DNA of 64,000 bases from Gerris lacustris (GCA_951217055.1 OX578282.1:56365311-56429310); one strand, 5' to 3'; counted from the first letter of the stretch, positions 33,958 through 45,985 are shown. Notes: generated by a model from the letters alone, not told the origin. Program-made: numbers and translations.

Positions 33958-34440
33958 TTTTTGCTTCCAAGCTTACCGTAACGGAAGCTATGTGATCGTT
34001 ATAAAGAACGAAAATATTTTGTGTCCAATTTGGATAATTTAGGAACATCATTCATTTCATTAGGGAACATCTTTGGTTCTGTCTGTCTGTCACTCAATTT
34101 TTGCGAACCAACCTAATATTGTATCATAAAAACTACTCGTCCCATTTTAATGAAATTTAGATAGAAGGTCATAACTGGCCCATTTCTGGTCCAATATAAG
34201 TTTCAGCCTTCCTCTGCACCCATTAGTTTTTCTTCCACGTGCACACAAACATACATTTATTTACACCTATATCTTCAAAAGTACTCATTTGGTTACTAAG
34301 AAATTATGATTGTTTGTCGAAAGAAACCCGCAGATAGCCCTAGATAAATTTCAACAGTCTGTGCTCTTTAAATTTTACTACATTGGTTCTTTAATTCATG
34401 TAAAATATCAAAACAATGACGACTGATTTAAAATAGTCTG
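33958..34440 (+). repeat. Family A copy, plus orientation
   Basis: Head hairpin GCTTCCAAGCTTACC lies at 33964 (shortened), with the full body to the ACGACTGATTTAAAA end. It abuts the tail of another, minus-strand A copy at 34434, so the two are tail to tail. Confidence 0.75.
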
Positions 34441-34870
34441 CCAATTTTAGTGTGGCACATAGCTAAAAGTATCAATTAAGCAAAATTAAAAGATGGCAGA
34501 CGGTTTAAAATAATATAGGACCATCTGTGGGCTACATTCGACTTACAATTACAATCAGGTGACTCATTTGGAAGATATAAGTGCAAACACTAAAAAAAAT
34601 CGGGGTAAGTTAGTGGCAGAGATTGCTGATTTATATAAAAACCCATGTTTTATGTTATTTTATCGTCGAATCATCGTTTTATCGACAAAACACAGTTCCG
34701 TCGTCGATGAATCATAGTTTTTGAAAAATATAGTGAAGTATACATTCATTAATAAAAGTATGTTTGTGCGCTTGTGGAAGAGAAACTAATAGGTCCCGAA
34801 GGTTGAAACTTACATGGAACTAACATTATGTTGATTCTGACCTACCATACAAATTTCATTATTCATTATA
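34434..34870 (-). repeat. Family A copy, minus orientation, interrupted
   Basis: Begins with GTCTGCCAATTTTAGTGTGG. It is interrupted at 34588-34745 by a second member of the CACTGAAAAAAAT family and resumes at AGTATGTTTGTGCGCTTGTG. Confidence 0.7.
34588..34745. mobile_element. Short relative of the CACTGAAAAAAAT element
   Basis: CACTAAAAAAAATCGGGGTA and the following 150 bp match 32737-32887 closely (GTGGCAGAGATTGCTG, CGAATCATCGTTTTATCG). It sits inside an A copy, as the long element does. Only the left end is present. Confidence 0.7.
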
Positions 34871-35142
34871 GATTTTAGATTGCACACACATCACCCATAA
34901 TTAAATTTATAGAGGTAAATTATTTATTATATACAGGCAGGACACATTGCGTCGACAACGAAGATTGTCCAAGGCCCGTTGAAAGCAAAAAGTGTTGTAT
35001 CAATATCTATTTTCAAATGGCAGCAAACGCTCCTCAGTATATATTTCCGTCATATAACTTAAGCATATAAATTTTAAAATTTATCGTCCAGCTTCTCAAA
35101 GTCTATATTTAAGTATGTATAAGTATGCTTGTGTAATAGACC
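34871..35142. other. Unassigned
   Basis: AT-rich with one GC-richer segment (GCGTCGACAACGAAGATTGT at 34952-34971). Nothing recognised. Confidence 0.3.
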
Positions 35143-35399
35143 ATATCGCACTGTGAGAATACAAGGGACACATCTCAAAATATATTTTTTTTATATATTA
35201 AAAAAATAAAAACCAAATACCATTTATGTATTCTAATATCAAAAGGTATTGTGCTTTTTTATAAAAACAACAAAAAGAAGTTTCATTGTAGTACAGATAT
35301 ACCGTAATTTAGTTTTTAAAAAAACAAATAACTTCCATAGCATTTTCCCAATAATAGTTGTTTTTTAGTTACGGCCTTTGTATTCACGCAGTGCGATAT
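35143..35399. mobile_element. MITE with GCACTGTGAGAATACAA ends
   Basis: ATATCGCACTGTGAGAATAC at the left is mirrored by TATTCACGCAGTGCGATAT at the right, about 250 bp apart. The interior is A/T-rich and non-coding. Confidence 0.65.
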
Positions 35400-35582
35400 A
35401 TATGTCCGTACCTAAAACCGTCCGTACCGTATATACGCCCGTTACCTAAAATATTCAAAACAGTTCATATAAACGTAAAAGAAATATATTTAAAATGAGT
35501 GAGTTGAATTTTTGAATTTTTCTGAAATATAGAAAAGTAATCATTGTTTTGAATGTGTTCTTTTTATAAATAAAAAAACAAA

Positions 35583-35772
35583 GGGGAGTAACAATCTAAA
35601 GAAGGTGTACGGAATGTTCTTCTTTAGACTGTTACTCCCCTATCAAAACAGAAGTGTGATATTCCTTTGTCCCAAATAACATTAGACTATGCACTCCTTT
35701 TTACTTAATAGTTATTAAACAAAGTCATTTAATCTAAAAAAACATAGGGGAGTAACAATCTAAAGAAGTACC
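35583..35772. mobile_element. MITE of the GGGGAGTAACAATCTAAAGA family
   Basis: A copy at 35612-35772 has inverted ends TTCTTTAGACTGTTACTCCC and GGGGAGTAACAATCTAAAGA. A second right end at 35583-35605 sits directly beside it, head to tail. Relatives are at 49455-50412 and 54196-54355. Confidence 0.85.
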
Positions 35773-38187
35773 CAATGTATTTTTACCTAATGAGGGTCAA
35801 CAACTTTTTTTGACTTTTTATTTCACATAATTAGATATTCTGAGGAAATGATGTCAGCAAAAAAGTCTTTAACAAAATGTCTTTGTTTTCCAGATTATTT
35901 TCAGCGAATCTTGTGATTACCTTGATTTATTTACACATCTGTGTTACATGGTAGCGAAATGGGGTCAATATTGCATTACAGATTTTTGTAGAAAATTTAT
36001 GGTTTAACTATGTTTTAAAACCCTTCCTTAGATACACGGGATTTTACACTTGACTCAGAGGTTGCTGGCCTAAACGCTTCCCCTACCCCCTTGTTTGTCC
36101 CTTCAGAGACGCCTCCCTCCCTACCCCTTCCTCTTCAATCTTAGCTCAGTCGTCCGTGAACCTTCTATTGAAGCGGTTCACTTTCAGTCAGCAACGTCAA
36201 CCTGGCTTTTGCTATTATAATATAGTTTGTAGTTATTATATTAGTGAGTTTTATTTTTTAATGTCGGTTGTGTTAATTACTTGTGCTTCATAATTTAATA
36301 GTTACACGAAGGCGGATGGTCAGTGATTCGACTCCTCTCTTCTCCATACTTAGTTGTCAAGTAAGTTTCATCTTTATATAATATCAGCATAGTTCTGTTG
36401 ACCAATTAATTGGGTAAATTTGAACTACGTGACCCACCTGATTATAATTGTACGATTTACTTTTAACACTTAACTTTACTTTCAATTTAAATTCCGACAT
36501 TTTAAAACGATTCCGGTCTTTTTTTTTTTTTTTTCATTTAAATAAGACTTAAAATTAAAATCCTTGGTTTGGATTCGATTCGATCATAATCAATCATTGT
36601 TCATAAAGGGTATCAATATATTTTGTATATATCATTACTTCTTTTGCAATCATATTGCATCTTAATCTCATATTGCAAGATAAGTCTATATAAATATTTT
36701 ATTAATTAAATTTTCTTTATTCACTAATTATATTTTTTTGTAATTTTGTTGTAGCTTCTTTGTGACTTCAATACCCTGAAAGGGAGAACATACTGTATGA
36801 CAGGCTCACATCTCTTCAACCATCCAAACAATTGAAGGTAAATTTCCCCTTTACGCTGGTTATGTAAAATTCCCGGGAATTTAGAATCATTTGAATATTC
36901 CTGTGAATTTTTATAAACTCCCAGGAATTTATGATTTTTAGTAAAACCTAACACAATTACTGGTTAATGCCTACGTAATTAATTGTTTATTAATTATACA
37001 TAAATTAAGTCTAATTAAATTTTTTTTGTATATTAGGTATAAGAAAAAAAAAATAATAATAATTATTTCTCAACAAAATAGGAAATCCCTGGACTCTGAA
37101 CTTAACAATCATCTTGATCTTTAAACAAATTGAAAAAGTATTGATTGTAAGATACAAAATTAATTGCTAATGTAAATACTATTACATAAGCAGTCACATT
37201 AATATCTCATTTCAATTGTAAACATTAATTTAAAATAATTATACATGATACATTACACTGCTTTTAAAAACAATTTTGTACCCATTTGTTTTAATTTATT
37301 TAATTAAACTACAAAAATATTAAACGTTTTTATAAATTTCCATTTATGGAATATTACCAGAAAATCATTGGGAATATTCCCATTTTTAAATTCCCTCCCC
37401 AATGGGAATATTATCGACTCACATCACTACCCTCTTCTATAATATATCTGAAGAAGTAATAGTTTCTTCTAACTAACTTAGCTTGGTTTTTTATTCAATA
37501 AATATATAATTAAATTTGTTTTATTAATAAAACAAATTTATAAAGGTGTACCCTGTAGTACACATTTCCTTCTGGCTCTGACATTTTACTCAGGCACTCT
37601 TGTGAGGTGATTTTGCTTACTGATATAATTATAATATTAATTTGTAATTTGGTTGGTGTTATTTATTTTTCCAGTTGGGAACGGTCTGTCGGAGAACATT
37701 GGAGCCCTATTTCTTATCTCCTACATCCTAAAAAGATCCCGGCGTAAGCGAAGTCTGGTTGGAATTCATCAAAGGCAGAGATATACGAGTATGTTAAAAC
37801 TTACTTATTTGCACACCTCAAATTTATTTTTAAACCCTTGGATTTACATTAAATTACTCATGGGCAGCAAAAAAATAAATACAAAATTTGTATATAAAAA
37901 ATATAAATAATTAATGTAAATAACTTAAAATTTGTCAAAAAATATTACTTATACTTTTATTAATTATTTGTAATAAACATTTAAGAAAAACAGAATTTAT
38001 TTAAATTGTTTTATTTAATTTGAGCTGTACAAATTAATGAAATTTGTCGAGAAATATTACCTATAATTTTATTAATTATTGTATCAATTTATTTATTAAA
38101 TATGACAATGTTATTTGTTAGATATAACATTGTTATTGATATAATATACATTTTCTATTGATATAAATTAATTTATTATTTATTATA
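35773..38187. other. Unassigned AT-rich interior
   Basis: No supported gene. Positions 36860-36930 hold AATTCCCGGGAATTT-type sequence, and 37365-37430 hold GGGAATATTCC and GGGAATATTATCGACTCACA, a style common near hAT-like repeats. Positions 37676-37785 (after TTTTTCCAG) encode NIGALFLISYILKRSRRKRS on the plus strand, which could be an exon scrap, faintly like a PIF/Harbinger N-terminus. Confidence 0.25.
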
Positions 38188-38606
38188 GTCGAGGAGATAG
38201 CGTGCAAACAAGTGTCTGACTAACATCAAGCTAGAATTTTGTGTATAAGTAAATGTTTTGGTGCCTTTTAAGAATATGTGGTCAGCTAAGTTCGTCTCAG
38301 GGACATAGTTTGGCAATTAGGCATTTGAAAAAAACAAACCGGTGGAGAGCAGCCATGTCCCGCCCTTTTTGGTGGACAATCTGATTTTCATGATCCTGAG
38401 TTAGAACTTAGTTAGTAGACAAATTATCAAGTTGATGGTAATTTGTCCCTTGACAGGGGAACACTTTTCGAGTCATACTTGACTAATTAATTATTACGTG
38501 ACAAATTACCATCAAATTAAAAATTGGTCTACTAACTAAGTTCGTACTCAGGATCATGAGAATCACATTGTCCACCAAAGAGGGCGGGACATGGCCACTC
38601 TCCACC

Positions 38607-38639
<33 letters not shown>

Positions 38640-38770
38640 CAAATGCTACTGCCAAGCTTGTCCCGCAGACGAACTTAGCCGACCATATATTCATAAAAGG
38701 CGCCAAAACATTTACTTATACACAAAATTTTAGCTTGGTCAGACACTTTTCTGCACGCTATCTCATGGAC
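38188..38770. mobile_element. Foldback element, 583 bp, TA-flanked
   Basis: Arms of about 265 bp are inverted around a short loop (about 38454-38486). Ends are GTCGAGGAGATAGCGTGC and GCACGCTATCTCATGGAC with TA on both sides (38186-38187 and 38771-38772). A T run expanded in the right arm (38610-38639) faces only short A tracts on the left. A 180-bp relative is at 51839-52018. Confidence 0.85.
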
Positions 38771-39280
38771 TATTACTTTATTGTGATGTCACTCGTTAAT
38801 GTAATTTTTTGTATTACTTAAAATTTAATAATGGGTACTATAATATAATGAATAATATATGACTGGGATTTATAAATATTTTTAGGATTTATTTTGGATT
38901 CATAATTTGTTTTCCTTTATTTAATTTAATTTTTTTTTTTTTTAATCAATCTGTTATAATTGTAAAATAAAAAATAAAAATTGTACATAAAAAAATAAAA
39001 TAGTATAATTGTAAAATAACATAATTGTTAGTAAATGAAATAGTAAAGAAAAGTAATTTGCATAATTTTATCGTATAAATTTAATTATCATATATGCGTA
39101 TGGATTTAAATTTACAAGTTTTTTTCATCATGTGTCTGATTTTCTTCACATAATTTTAGTTAAGTAATCATTTTTGTTTGGTATCAGAAAATAAAATATA
39201 TTTTTTCATGCTTAATTTCTTTTAATTTGTTGTCAAAACCCTATTCACCATGCATACAATTACTGTAAATATGCATTGTG
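38771..39280. other. AT-rich, nothing recognised
   Basis: Runs of T and of AAATAA only. Confidence 0.35.
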
Positions 39281-39482
39281 TGATGCAAAGATGGCCCTGC
39301 CAATTTTGGGCAAAACTGAAAACTAAAGCGAAAAATAGGAAGAAAATAGTTGTGCTATTATAATTTTAGGATTTTGGCTCTTAGCTAAAATCTTAAAATT
39401 ATAATAGCTCAACTATTTTTTCCCTAGATTTTCGTTTTAGTTTTCAGTTTTGCCTAAAATTGGCAGGGTCATCTTTGCATCA
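39281..39482. repeat. Near-perfect 200-bp hairpin
   Basis: Left arm TGATGCAAAGATGG, CCCTGCCAATTTTGGGCAAA and AACTGAAAACTAAA is mirrored by TTTTAGTTTTCAGTTTTGCC, AATTGGCAGGGTCAT and CTTTGCATCA around a GGCTCTTAGCTA centre. The arms are about 95 bp. Some pairing continues outward to 39273-39490. Confidence 0.85.
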
Positions 39483-40330
39483 TAGAATGCTAGCCATGTA
39501 TCACAGTTAATCATACCTGTGGTACAAGTGGCACAGTGCAAGATGTATGCACTATAAACCATGTATTATAGAGAGAACTATAATGCAATACAATGGAACA
39601 TAGAAAAGTAACTGTGATACTTTTACAGAGGGAGGGTAATTCATAGTAGTATTAACTGAAATTTATATGTAAGGTACTGTAATTATTAGAAAGTGGACAA
39701 TGTTACACGTACAAGTGGACTATGATAATTGGAGATTAATGGATGCTACATACACTTTTTACCATGAGGCATGGCCTGCAATTGTCTACTGCACCATGAA
39801 ACATAAGAGCTTATCTGTAATTCATGGCCTGCAATAAAGCTGCAGTACGGTAATACTTGTACAGAGAGGGTTATTCATAGTAATAATAACTGAGATTTAT
39901 GTGTAACCTACTGTAATTCATAAGAACTTGACGATCTTACATGTACAAGTGGCGCAAAAGGACTGTGATGATTAGAGATTAATTGATGAAACATAGACTA
40001 TTTACCATGAGTCATGGACATACTTTAAACTGCCGTACACCGAAACATAGGAGGATATCTATGTTTCCCAGATCACTTATTAACCAGTGATCTTTGTTTC
40101 AAAGATCACTGCTAATACGTTCCCTGTGATACATAGACAGCCCCATCTATGTTTCATAACCAGATATCTTCTTTCCTCAATATAGATAACGACTCCATGT
40201 TTCATGTGCAAATTCATAATGCAAGAATCATAGAAATCGCATTCTGTGAAACATAGTAGCTTACCCCGAGTGACCAATTTTAACCAATGAACTATGATTC
40301 ATATGATTTTACACTTGTTTTGTACGAACA
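39483..40330. repeat. Diverged direct repeats with CTATGTTTCA motifs
   Basis: Segments starting near 39647 and 39867 (offset about 221 bp) share TTCATAGTA, TAACTGA, ATTTATATGTAA, CTGTAATT, ACATGTACAAGTGG-type and GAGATTAATTGATG blocks. Many short palindromes of TGTTTCA / TGAAACA occur here and at 32890-33240, the two ends of the 7.6-kb insertion. Confidence 0.65.
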
Positions 40331-40342
40331 TTTTTTTCAGTG

Positions 40343-40575
40343 TACCATCCAAATTTCATTAAAATCGGTCGTGTAGTTTTTAAGATATGTCGGTTCGCAA
40401 AAATTGAACGACAGACCGACGGACCGACAGACCGACAGACAGACACGGAACCAAAAATGATCTCTGATGTCTGAAACGGATTTCTGTCTTGGAATTTTTG
40501 AAATCGGAGACCTAAATATTTTTGGTTCTTCAGAACGATAACATAACTTCCTTTTCCTTCGGTAAGCTCGGAAGC
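40343..40575 (-). repeat. Family A copy, right part
   Basis: Resumes from 32736: CCATCCAAATTTCATTAAAA, then the GACAGACAGACACGGAACC block, to the head hairpin CCTTCGGTAAGCTCGGAAGC (40556-40575). Confidence 0.8.
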
Positions 40576-40782
40576 AATAATAAATCAATTAAATGAGTTA
40601 TTATGGGGTTTGAATACAGTACTAATATATGCAAAAGAAATGTTTGCTCGATCTATCAGACCTATTTTAAATATGTTTAATAAAAATATTTGATAACATT
40701 TAATTTTATAGAATTGAAATTCTACAACACTGATTTCTTAATGTAACGTTTTAATAAAAAGTTAACATTATTTATTTCTTCT
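40576..40782. other. AT-rich spacer
   Basis: Nothing recognised. Confidence 0.35.
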
Positions 40783-41004
40783 GAGCTTACCGAAGGTAAG
40801 GGAAGTTATGCGACCATTCTGAAAAACCAAAATGTGCTGTGTTTTTGATTTGATCAAATTCCGACAGAAATTCGTTTCAGATATCAGGGAACATTTTTGG
40901 TCCCATGTCTGTCTATCATTCAATTTTTGCGAACAAACATATCTTAAAAACTACTCGTCCGATTTTAATGAAATTTTGATAGTATAGCCCAACGTTGGTC
41001 CATA

Positions 41005-41134
41005 TGAATCGCTAATTGTAAAATGAGCACATGTCCATTTTTTATTGAAATTGAGTTACTAACTTTTTTATGAAGTATCATAACTCAATTTCAATAAAAA
41101 ATGGACATGCACCCTTTGTGCAATTAGCGATTCA
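41005..41134. mobile_element. Mariner-like hairpin MITE, 130 bp
   Basis: Arms TGAATCGCTAATTG/CAATTAGCGATTCA and CATGTCCATTTTTTATTGAA and its complement make nearly the whole element. TA flanks both ends (41003-41004 and 41135-41136). Removing it restores the family A text GGTCCATATAAGTT, which shows the exact insertion. Confidence 0.85.
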
Positions 41135-41183
41135 TATAAGTTGTAACATTCTGCACCCATTGGTTTCTCTTAGTACGGTTTTT

Positions 41184-41822
41184 AGGGTCCGTAGGCAAAA
41201 CCAAGGACCCTTATATTTTCCTGCGTGTGTCTGTCCGTCCGTCCTCTCGCGTGCTCTCACGGCTACACCTTTCGTCCGATCACTTTGAAATTTGGCATGT
41301 ATGTGTCTTGTACCTGCCCACATATTTTAAAAATATAGCGACTTAAAAAAAATATTTTTCAAAAAAATTGGGTAAAAAAACTTAAGGGTTAAAGTTTTTT
41401 TTTTTTTTTCGACACCGTGAGGGGTATCATATTAAAGGGTACGTCGAGCTGATTACAAAAATATATAATTCTTTGGTTATAACTTTGATAGGGCGAGCGT
41501 AGGCGAGTTTGAAGTGGGTTTGAAACGTGTCCCCCCCGTCTATCTCGCTTATGTGAAGTGCAAAAAATTCCTGAACATTCTTCGACCCAAAGTAAAGATA
41601 CCACTTTTTGGAAATTTCGAAAAAAATATTATTTTATTTTTTATTGACAAAATACGTTTTTTTTTGTAATTATGGTCTTTTCGATGTATTTATATGGTTG
41701 TAGTCCGGTTCAGTGGCAAAAAATACTTTATCAGAAGTTTGTTCCACGTAAGCTTTTTAGCATTTTAAAAAACCCCATCAATAGGGTACTACTTAAACTA
41801 TACAGGGTTGCCTACGGACCCT
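41184..41822. mobile_element. Element with AGGGTCCGTAGGCAA inverted ends
   Basis: AGGGTCCGTAGGCAA at the left is mirrored by TTGCCTACGGACCCT at the right, 639 bp apart. Just outside the right end, GTGTGCTGACTAGCACAC forms a small hairpin, as in widespread insect repeats ending this way, so the true edge may be near 41855. Scraps are at 1125 and 54990. The minus-strand frames inside are not genes. Confidence 0.75.
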
Positions 41823-42092
41823 CGCTGTGTGCTGACTAGCACACACTTGACCTGTTTATTTGACTAGGCGTCGTCTGTCGCTGTCGCATGCGACGGCAAC
41901 GTTTCTGTGTGTGAAAGCTCTCATTGTGCGCTATACATTACGGTCTTCGGCGTCAAATAAAAAACGCCGCTCAACACGCAATCGTCGCCTACTTTGAAAC
42001 TGGCCTTATGAGTTGTAAAAGCATATCACCAAATAAAGTACGTGATAGGATACGAGGAAGCTATGTGCCACAGTAATTGGCAGTCTATCTTT

Positions 42093-42844
42093 TTAATATA
42101 AAATGAAAATAAATATATATATGAATAATCCTAAATAAACACCCTTATAAATAAAAATACGTATTTCTTTTAAAGTTTGTTCAAGATTAAAATAATTAAA
42201 ACATAAAACATTTTATGTGTAAATAACAAATAATATAAGCTTTGGTGTTTTTTTTTTTTGCTAAAATTGACTTTATATTTACTTATCTCTTTCTTTACAT
42301 GATATAAATTTTTAAATTTTAGCTTTTACATAGGTTCATTTATTTACAAATGGAGAGAAATTAAAGAGATTTATAAACTAAAACAAATATATAAATATAA
42401 GTTTATATAATTTTTTTTAATAAATAAAGTAGTCTCATTTTTAATTAATTTGTATTCAGTTATAAATTTAGTAGCGTTCAATTTCTATTTTAACTTATAT
42501 AAACAGTTCTTAATAATATACAATATTATGTAAACTTTCCATTAAAATTAGATATTTAAATAAGAAATATTTTAATGAATACATTATACATTTTATATTT
42601 TAATATATATATATATTTATGGTAAATAAAAATACTGCTTAACTTTAATTAAATTTCATCTAAAGGGAAATTATCATTTCAATTTTTTCTTTTTTTCTTT
42701 TCTTAGAAATCCTACATGAAAATTCAATTTAAAATTTTTAGAAGAAGCAGTATTACTTTTTTCTTTTTTTTAAATTTTGCTTAGTTTATTAAAAATTAGT
42801 TTCAAAATTCAATTTCGTACTTTCCTCGGCATCTTTAAAAGTAT
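42093..42844. other. Very AT-rich, nothing recognised
   Basis: Simple A/T runs only. Confidence 0.4.
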
Positions 42845-43240
42845 TCTTATTTTTTCATCTTAAATTCTTTTGCATTTCTTCATCTTTACTTAATTTTCAT
42901 TTCTTAATCTTTTTCTTCATTTTCATTTCTTCATCTTTACTTCATTTTCATTTCTTCATCTTTACTTCATTTTCATTTCTTCATCTTTACTTCATTTTCA
43001 TTTCTTCATCTTTACTTCATTTTCATTTTGTCATCTTTTTCTTCATTTTCATTTCTTCGTCATTACTTAATTTTCATTTCTTCATTTTCATTTCTTCATT
43101 TTCATTTCTTCGTCATTACTTAATTTTCATTTCTTCATCATTTCTTCGTCATTACTTCATTTTCATTTCTTTATCATTACTTTATTTTCATTTCTTCTTC
43201 TTTACTTCATTGTCATTTCTTTATCTTTACTTGTTTTTAA
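42845..43240 (+). repeat. 25-bp minisatellite (CATTTCTTCATCTTTACTT)
   Basis: TTTACTTCAT recurs 25 bp apart (42961 and 42986, among others). The right half is mixed with shorter and longer variants (TCGTCATTACTT). Pyrimidine-rich on this strand. Confidence 0.9.
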
Positions 43241-43465
43241 TTGCTTTATTAAGCTCTTCTATTTTCTCTTTTTGTATGTATGTACACCATTTTAAGTAAA
43301 TTTTTTAAAAAAAGAAGAAAATACAATATTTTCTACTTTTTCTTCGAACTTTTTTTTTTTAATTTCATCTTCCTCTCATTTCATCTTTTGCTCTAATTTA
43401 TTATGTTTTCATCTTCATTTGTTATTTCAGTCCTTCATATCATCTTCAATTATTTCTATTTAATT
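43241..43465. other. Pyrimidine-rich spacer
   Basis: Nothing recognised. Confidence 0.35.
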
Positions 43466-43467
43466 TT

Positions 43468-43985
43468 AAAATAGACTGCCAATTAGTGTGGCTCACAGCT
43501 TCCTCCCATCCTACCACTTACTTAATTTATTTTATACTTTTACAAGCCATTATTGTCTAATTTATTTAATGGTTTTCCTAGTTATTTTAATACTCGTGTG
43601 TCCTATTTGTTTTGATTTTTTACATGAATTACAATTAAAGTTAAAATAGGACGCAAAAATTTAGCGACAGACCGACAGACAGACACAGACACAGTCTGAA
43701 ACGGATTTCGAAATGAGCGCAGAAGGTTGAAACTTATATGGGACCATCAATGGGCTAATAATCCAAATTTCATTCAAATCAGACGTTTAGTTTTTAAGAT
43801 ATGTTGGTCCTCAAAGTTAGAGCGACAGACAGACAGACCGACAGACAGACACGGAACCAAAAATGTTCCCTGATGTATGAAACGGATTTCATTTCTGTCT
43901 TGGAATTTTTGAAATCGGAGACCTAAAAATGTTTCGTTCTTCAGAACGATTAGGTAGCTTTCGTTAACTTCGGTAAGCTCGGAAT
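43468..43985 (-). repeat. Family A copy
   Basis: Tail GACTGCCAATTAGTGTGGCT at 43474 and head at 43960-43985 (CTTCGGTAAGCTCGGAA). Part of the middle is duplicated or rearranged: a GACAGACCGACAGACAGACA-like block occurs twice, near 43670 and 43830. Confidence 0.75.
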
Positions 43986-44084
43986 TAATTACGTAAAGGT
44001 AAATAAACATCTTATCAAAAACACTTCAGAATAATTAATATAAAAATTCCATTTTTCAAAACTGGTTTTATTTTCAACTATTTT

Positions 44085-44520
44085 TTTGGTTTCTGTATTC
44101 TTTACCTTAGTTGTATCTATGTGCAAAATTTGGGGAAGATTGAATGACGGGAAGTGGTTCAAAATTGGGGTAATAGGTGTGCGATGAAACTTAAAAAGCA
44201 AATAAATTTGAAGCCATTTTTTTTATTATTTTTTTATTTTTTTGGGTTTCTGTATTCTTCACCTTAGCTGTATCTATGTGCAAAATTTGGGGAAGATCGA
44301 ATGACGATAAGTGGTTCAAAATTGGGGTAATAGGTGTGCGATGAAACTTAAAAAGCAAATTAATTTGACGCCATTTTTTTATTTTCTTGGTTTCTGTATT
44401 CTTCACCTTAGCTGTATCTATGTGCAAAATTTGGGGAAGATTGAATCACGGGAAGTGGTTCAAAATTGGGGAAACGGAAATGTGCGATGAAACTTACAAA
44501 GCAAAGTAATATAAGACCAG
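44085..44520 (+). repeat. Three tandem copies of a segment of about 150 bp
   Basis: TGTATCTATGTGCAAAATTT occurs at 44112, 44269 and 44413 (spacing 157 and 144 bp). Each unit ends in ACTTAAAAAGCAAAT-like sequence and a T run of variable length. The short minus-strand frames across it are products of the repeat. Confidence 0.92.
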
Positions 44521-45360
44521 TAAAAAAATAGGCCAAGTCTCGCGTAAAAAGATGTGAGATTATAGGTCATCGTATAAAGTGTCGAAATAACAAACTTTAT
44601 GCTCATATATTCTATGAAATAATATAGGTAGAGGTGTAAACATTTTATTTCTTGTTTACTTTGTAATAAACTCTAATTTATATTACAGGAGATAGGATGA
44701 TAGAGGGGGATCAGTAGCGAAACTTTGGCATTTACTGGGGTCCAAAGTGCCAAAGTGCCTTGAGTTGGTTCCAGTAAAGGATGGTACGGCTGTGCTTGAC
44801 TTTATTTTTATATCGACAGATTTTTAATATCAACTTATTTTTTTATTGATAAAATATATTTAAACTTAATACTTTTATTTGATTAAACTCAAGTTGATTT
44901 TGCATCTAAGAGTGTAAAGCGTAGTAAGAGAGATAAAATTGAGAAAATATTTGAAAAGACGTTTTATATATTCAAGAGAATTTCTTTGAATTATAAGCCC
45001 TTCAATCTTCGTTTGGAAATCGAAAATCTAGAAAAATTATATTTCCCTTTATAAAGAAAAATAAACTGAAAATTTAGGATTAAATTTCACTCAAATTCTT
45101 GATAATATATTTCGCTTTCATTTTTTATCATCTGTAATAAGATTCAAATTTTATTAAATTTTCGGGAATTTTTTCCCACCAAAAAAAAAAAGTTTTTCCT
45201 CTTTTTCTTATTTTTATTACGTGTTAACTCGTGACATTATAATGACGAGTGCCCTGACATTATAATGAATATAATGTCAGGGATATATATAATATATGTA
45301 TAGTGAATTTAATGTCAAGATCGTTGCAGTATTGTAGGGAATTCGGGTTCAAGATTGAAA
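44521..45360. other. Unassigned, small palindromes at 45230-45285
   Basis: GACATTATAATGACGAGTGC and CCTGACATTATAATG followed by CATTATA/TATAATG mirror pairs form short hairpins. No gene. Confidence 0.35.
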
Positions 45361-45415
45361 CATGATCTGTTCACCGACGAATAAAGTGTCCGAAACTGGT
45401 ATTAGACATTAGCTA
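45361..45415 (+). ncRNA. Very degenerate hammerhead-like motif
   Basis: CTGTTCACCGACGAATAAAG then TGTCCGAAACTGGTATTAGA keeps a GAAAC box and a short GAC..GTC pairing, but CTGATGA is not intact. Included only because similar scars occur elsewhere in the window. Confidence 0.25.
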
Positions 45416-45985
45416 TTGTGGTTTTATGACACACTTTTACTCTTTAAATTTTAATTACTTTGGGTAAGTCTATACTATTAATTATGATTTTATTAAATTT
45501 ATTAATCCATTATTATATATGCATCATTTTCTAAAAGTTAAAAACTATATATTTTGTCAAATGTTACATTTTTTTCTTCTTTACAATTTAAAGGTTAATT
45601 ACCATTACCTTTACAAATACTTTTGACTTCAATAATAGTAAGGATTGAATTTGTCTCAGTTCAAATTATATAACTGAATTCAAGTCGTTTTGATTTTGTA
45701 ATCAGTCTATAACTGCATTTCCCTTTGTTGTAAAAGAACTTATGTCTTGAGTGAAGTGCACACAACATTTAATTATAAAATGCGTTGGAGTTTTTATTGC
45801 TTTTGATTGTAAAATGTATATTAAAATGTTTAGTTTACATCCCACGATGCGATATATCTCTCGAAATCTTTCAAAATGGTTAGAAAACAACTTCCTACTG
45901 AAATAAGATGATTTTTGTTAAATATTTTAAATGTCAAACTCTCAGAAATAATTTATAGAAGTCAATATGCGTTATTTTATTTTTT
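45416..45985. other. AT-rich, nothing recognised
   Basis: No supported feature. Confidence 0.35.

Larger units (their letters stand above)
32737..40342. mobile_element. 7.6-kb TA-flanked insertion, CACTGAAAAAAAT ends
   Basis: The left end is CACTGAAAAAAATCGGGGTC and the right end, read inward on the minus strand, is CACTGAAAAAAATGTTCG. Both sides are flanked by TA (32735-32736 and 40343-40344), and joining the flanks restores a normal family A sequence. TA duplication and short inverted ends fit the Tc1/mariner group. The interior near both ends is full of CTATGTTTCA / TGAAACATAG motifs. No transposase was found; the size comes largely from later insertions (A copies, MITEs and hairpins listed below). 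Confidence 0.7.
40783..42092 (+). repeat. Family A copy with two nested elements
   Basis: Head CTTACCGAAGGTAAGGGAAG at 40790; tail CGAGGAAGCTATGTGCCACA at about 42051, then GTAATTGGCAGTC. The body is interrupted by the hairpin at 41005-41134 and the element at 41184-41822. The last 220 bp match the subfamily at 1-286. Confidence 0.8.

Noticed and set aside
37653..37910. Possible host exon after a TTTTTCCAG acceptor
   Set aside because: Only one weak exon-like piece, no partner exons, and it lies inside a 7.6-kb transposon-like insertion.
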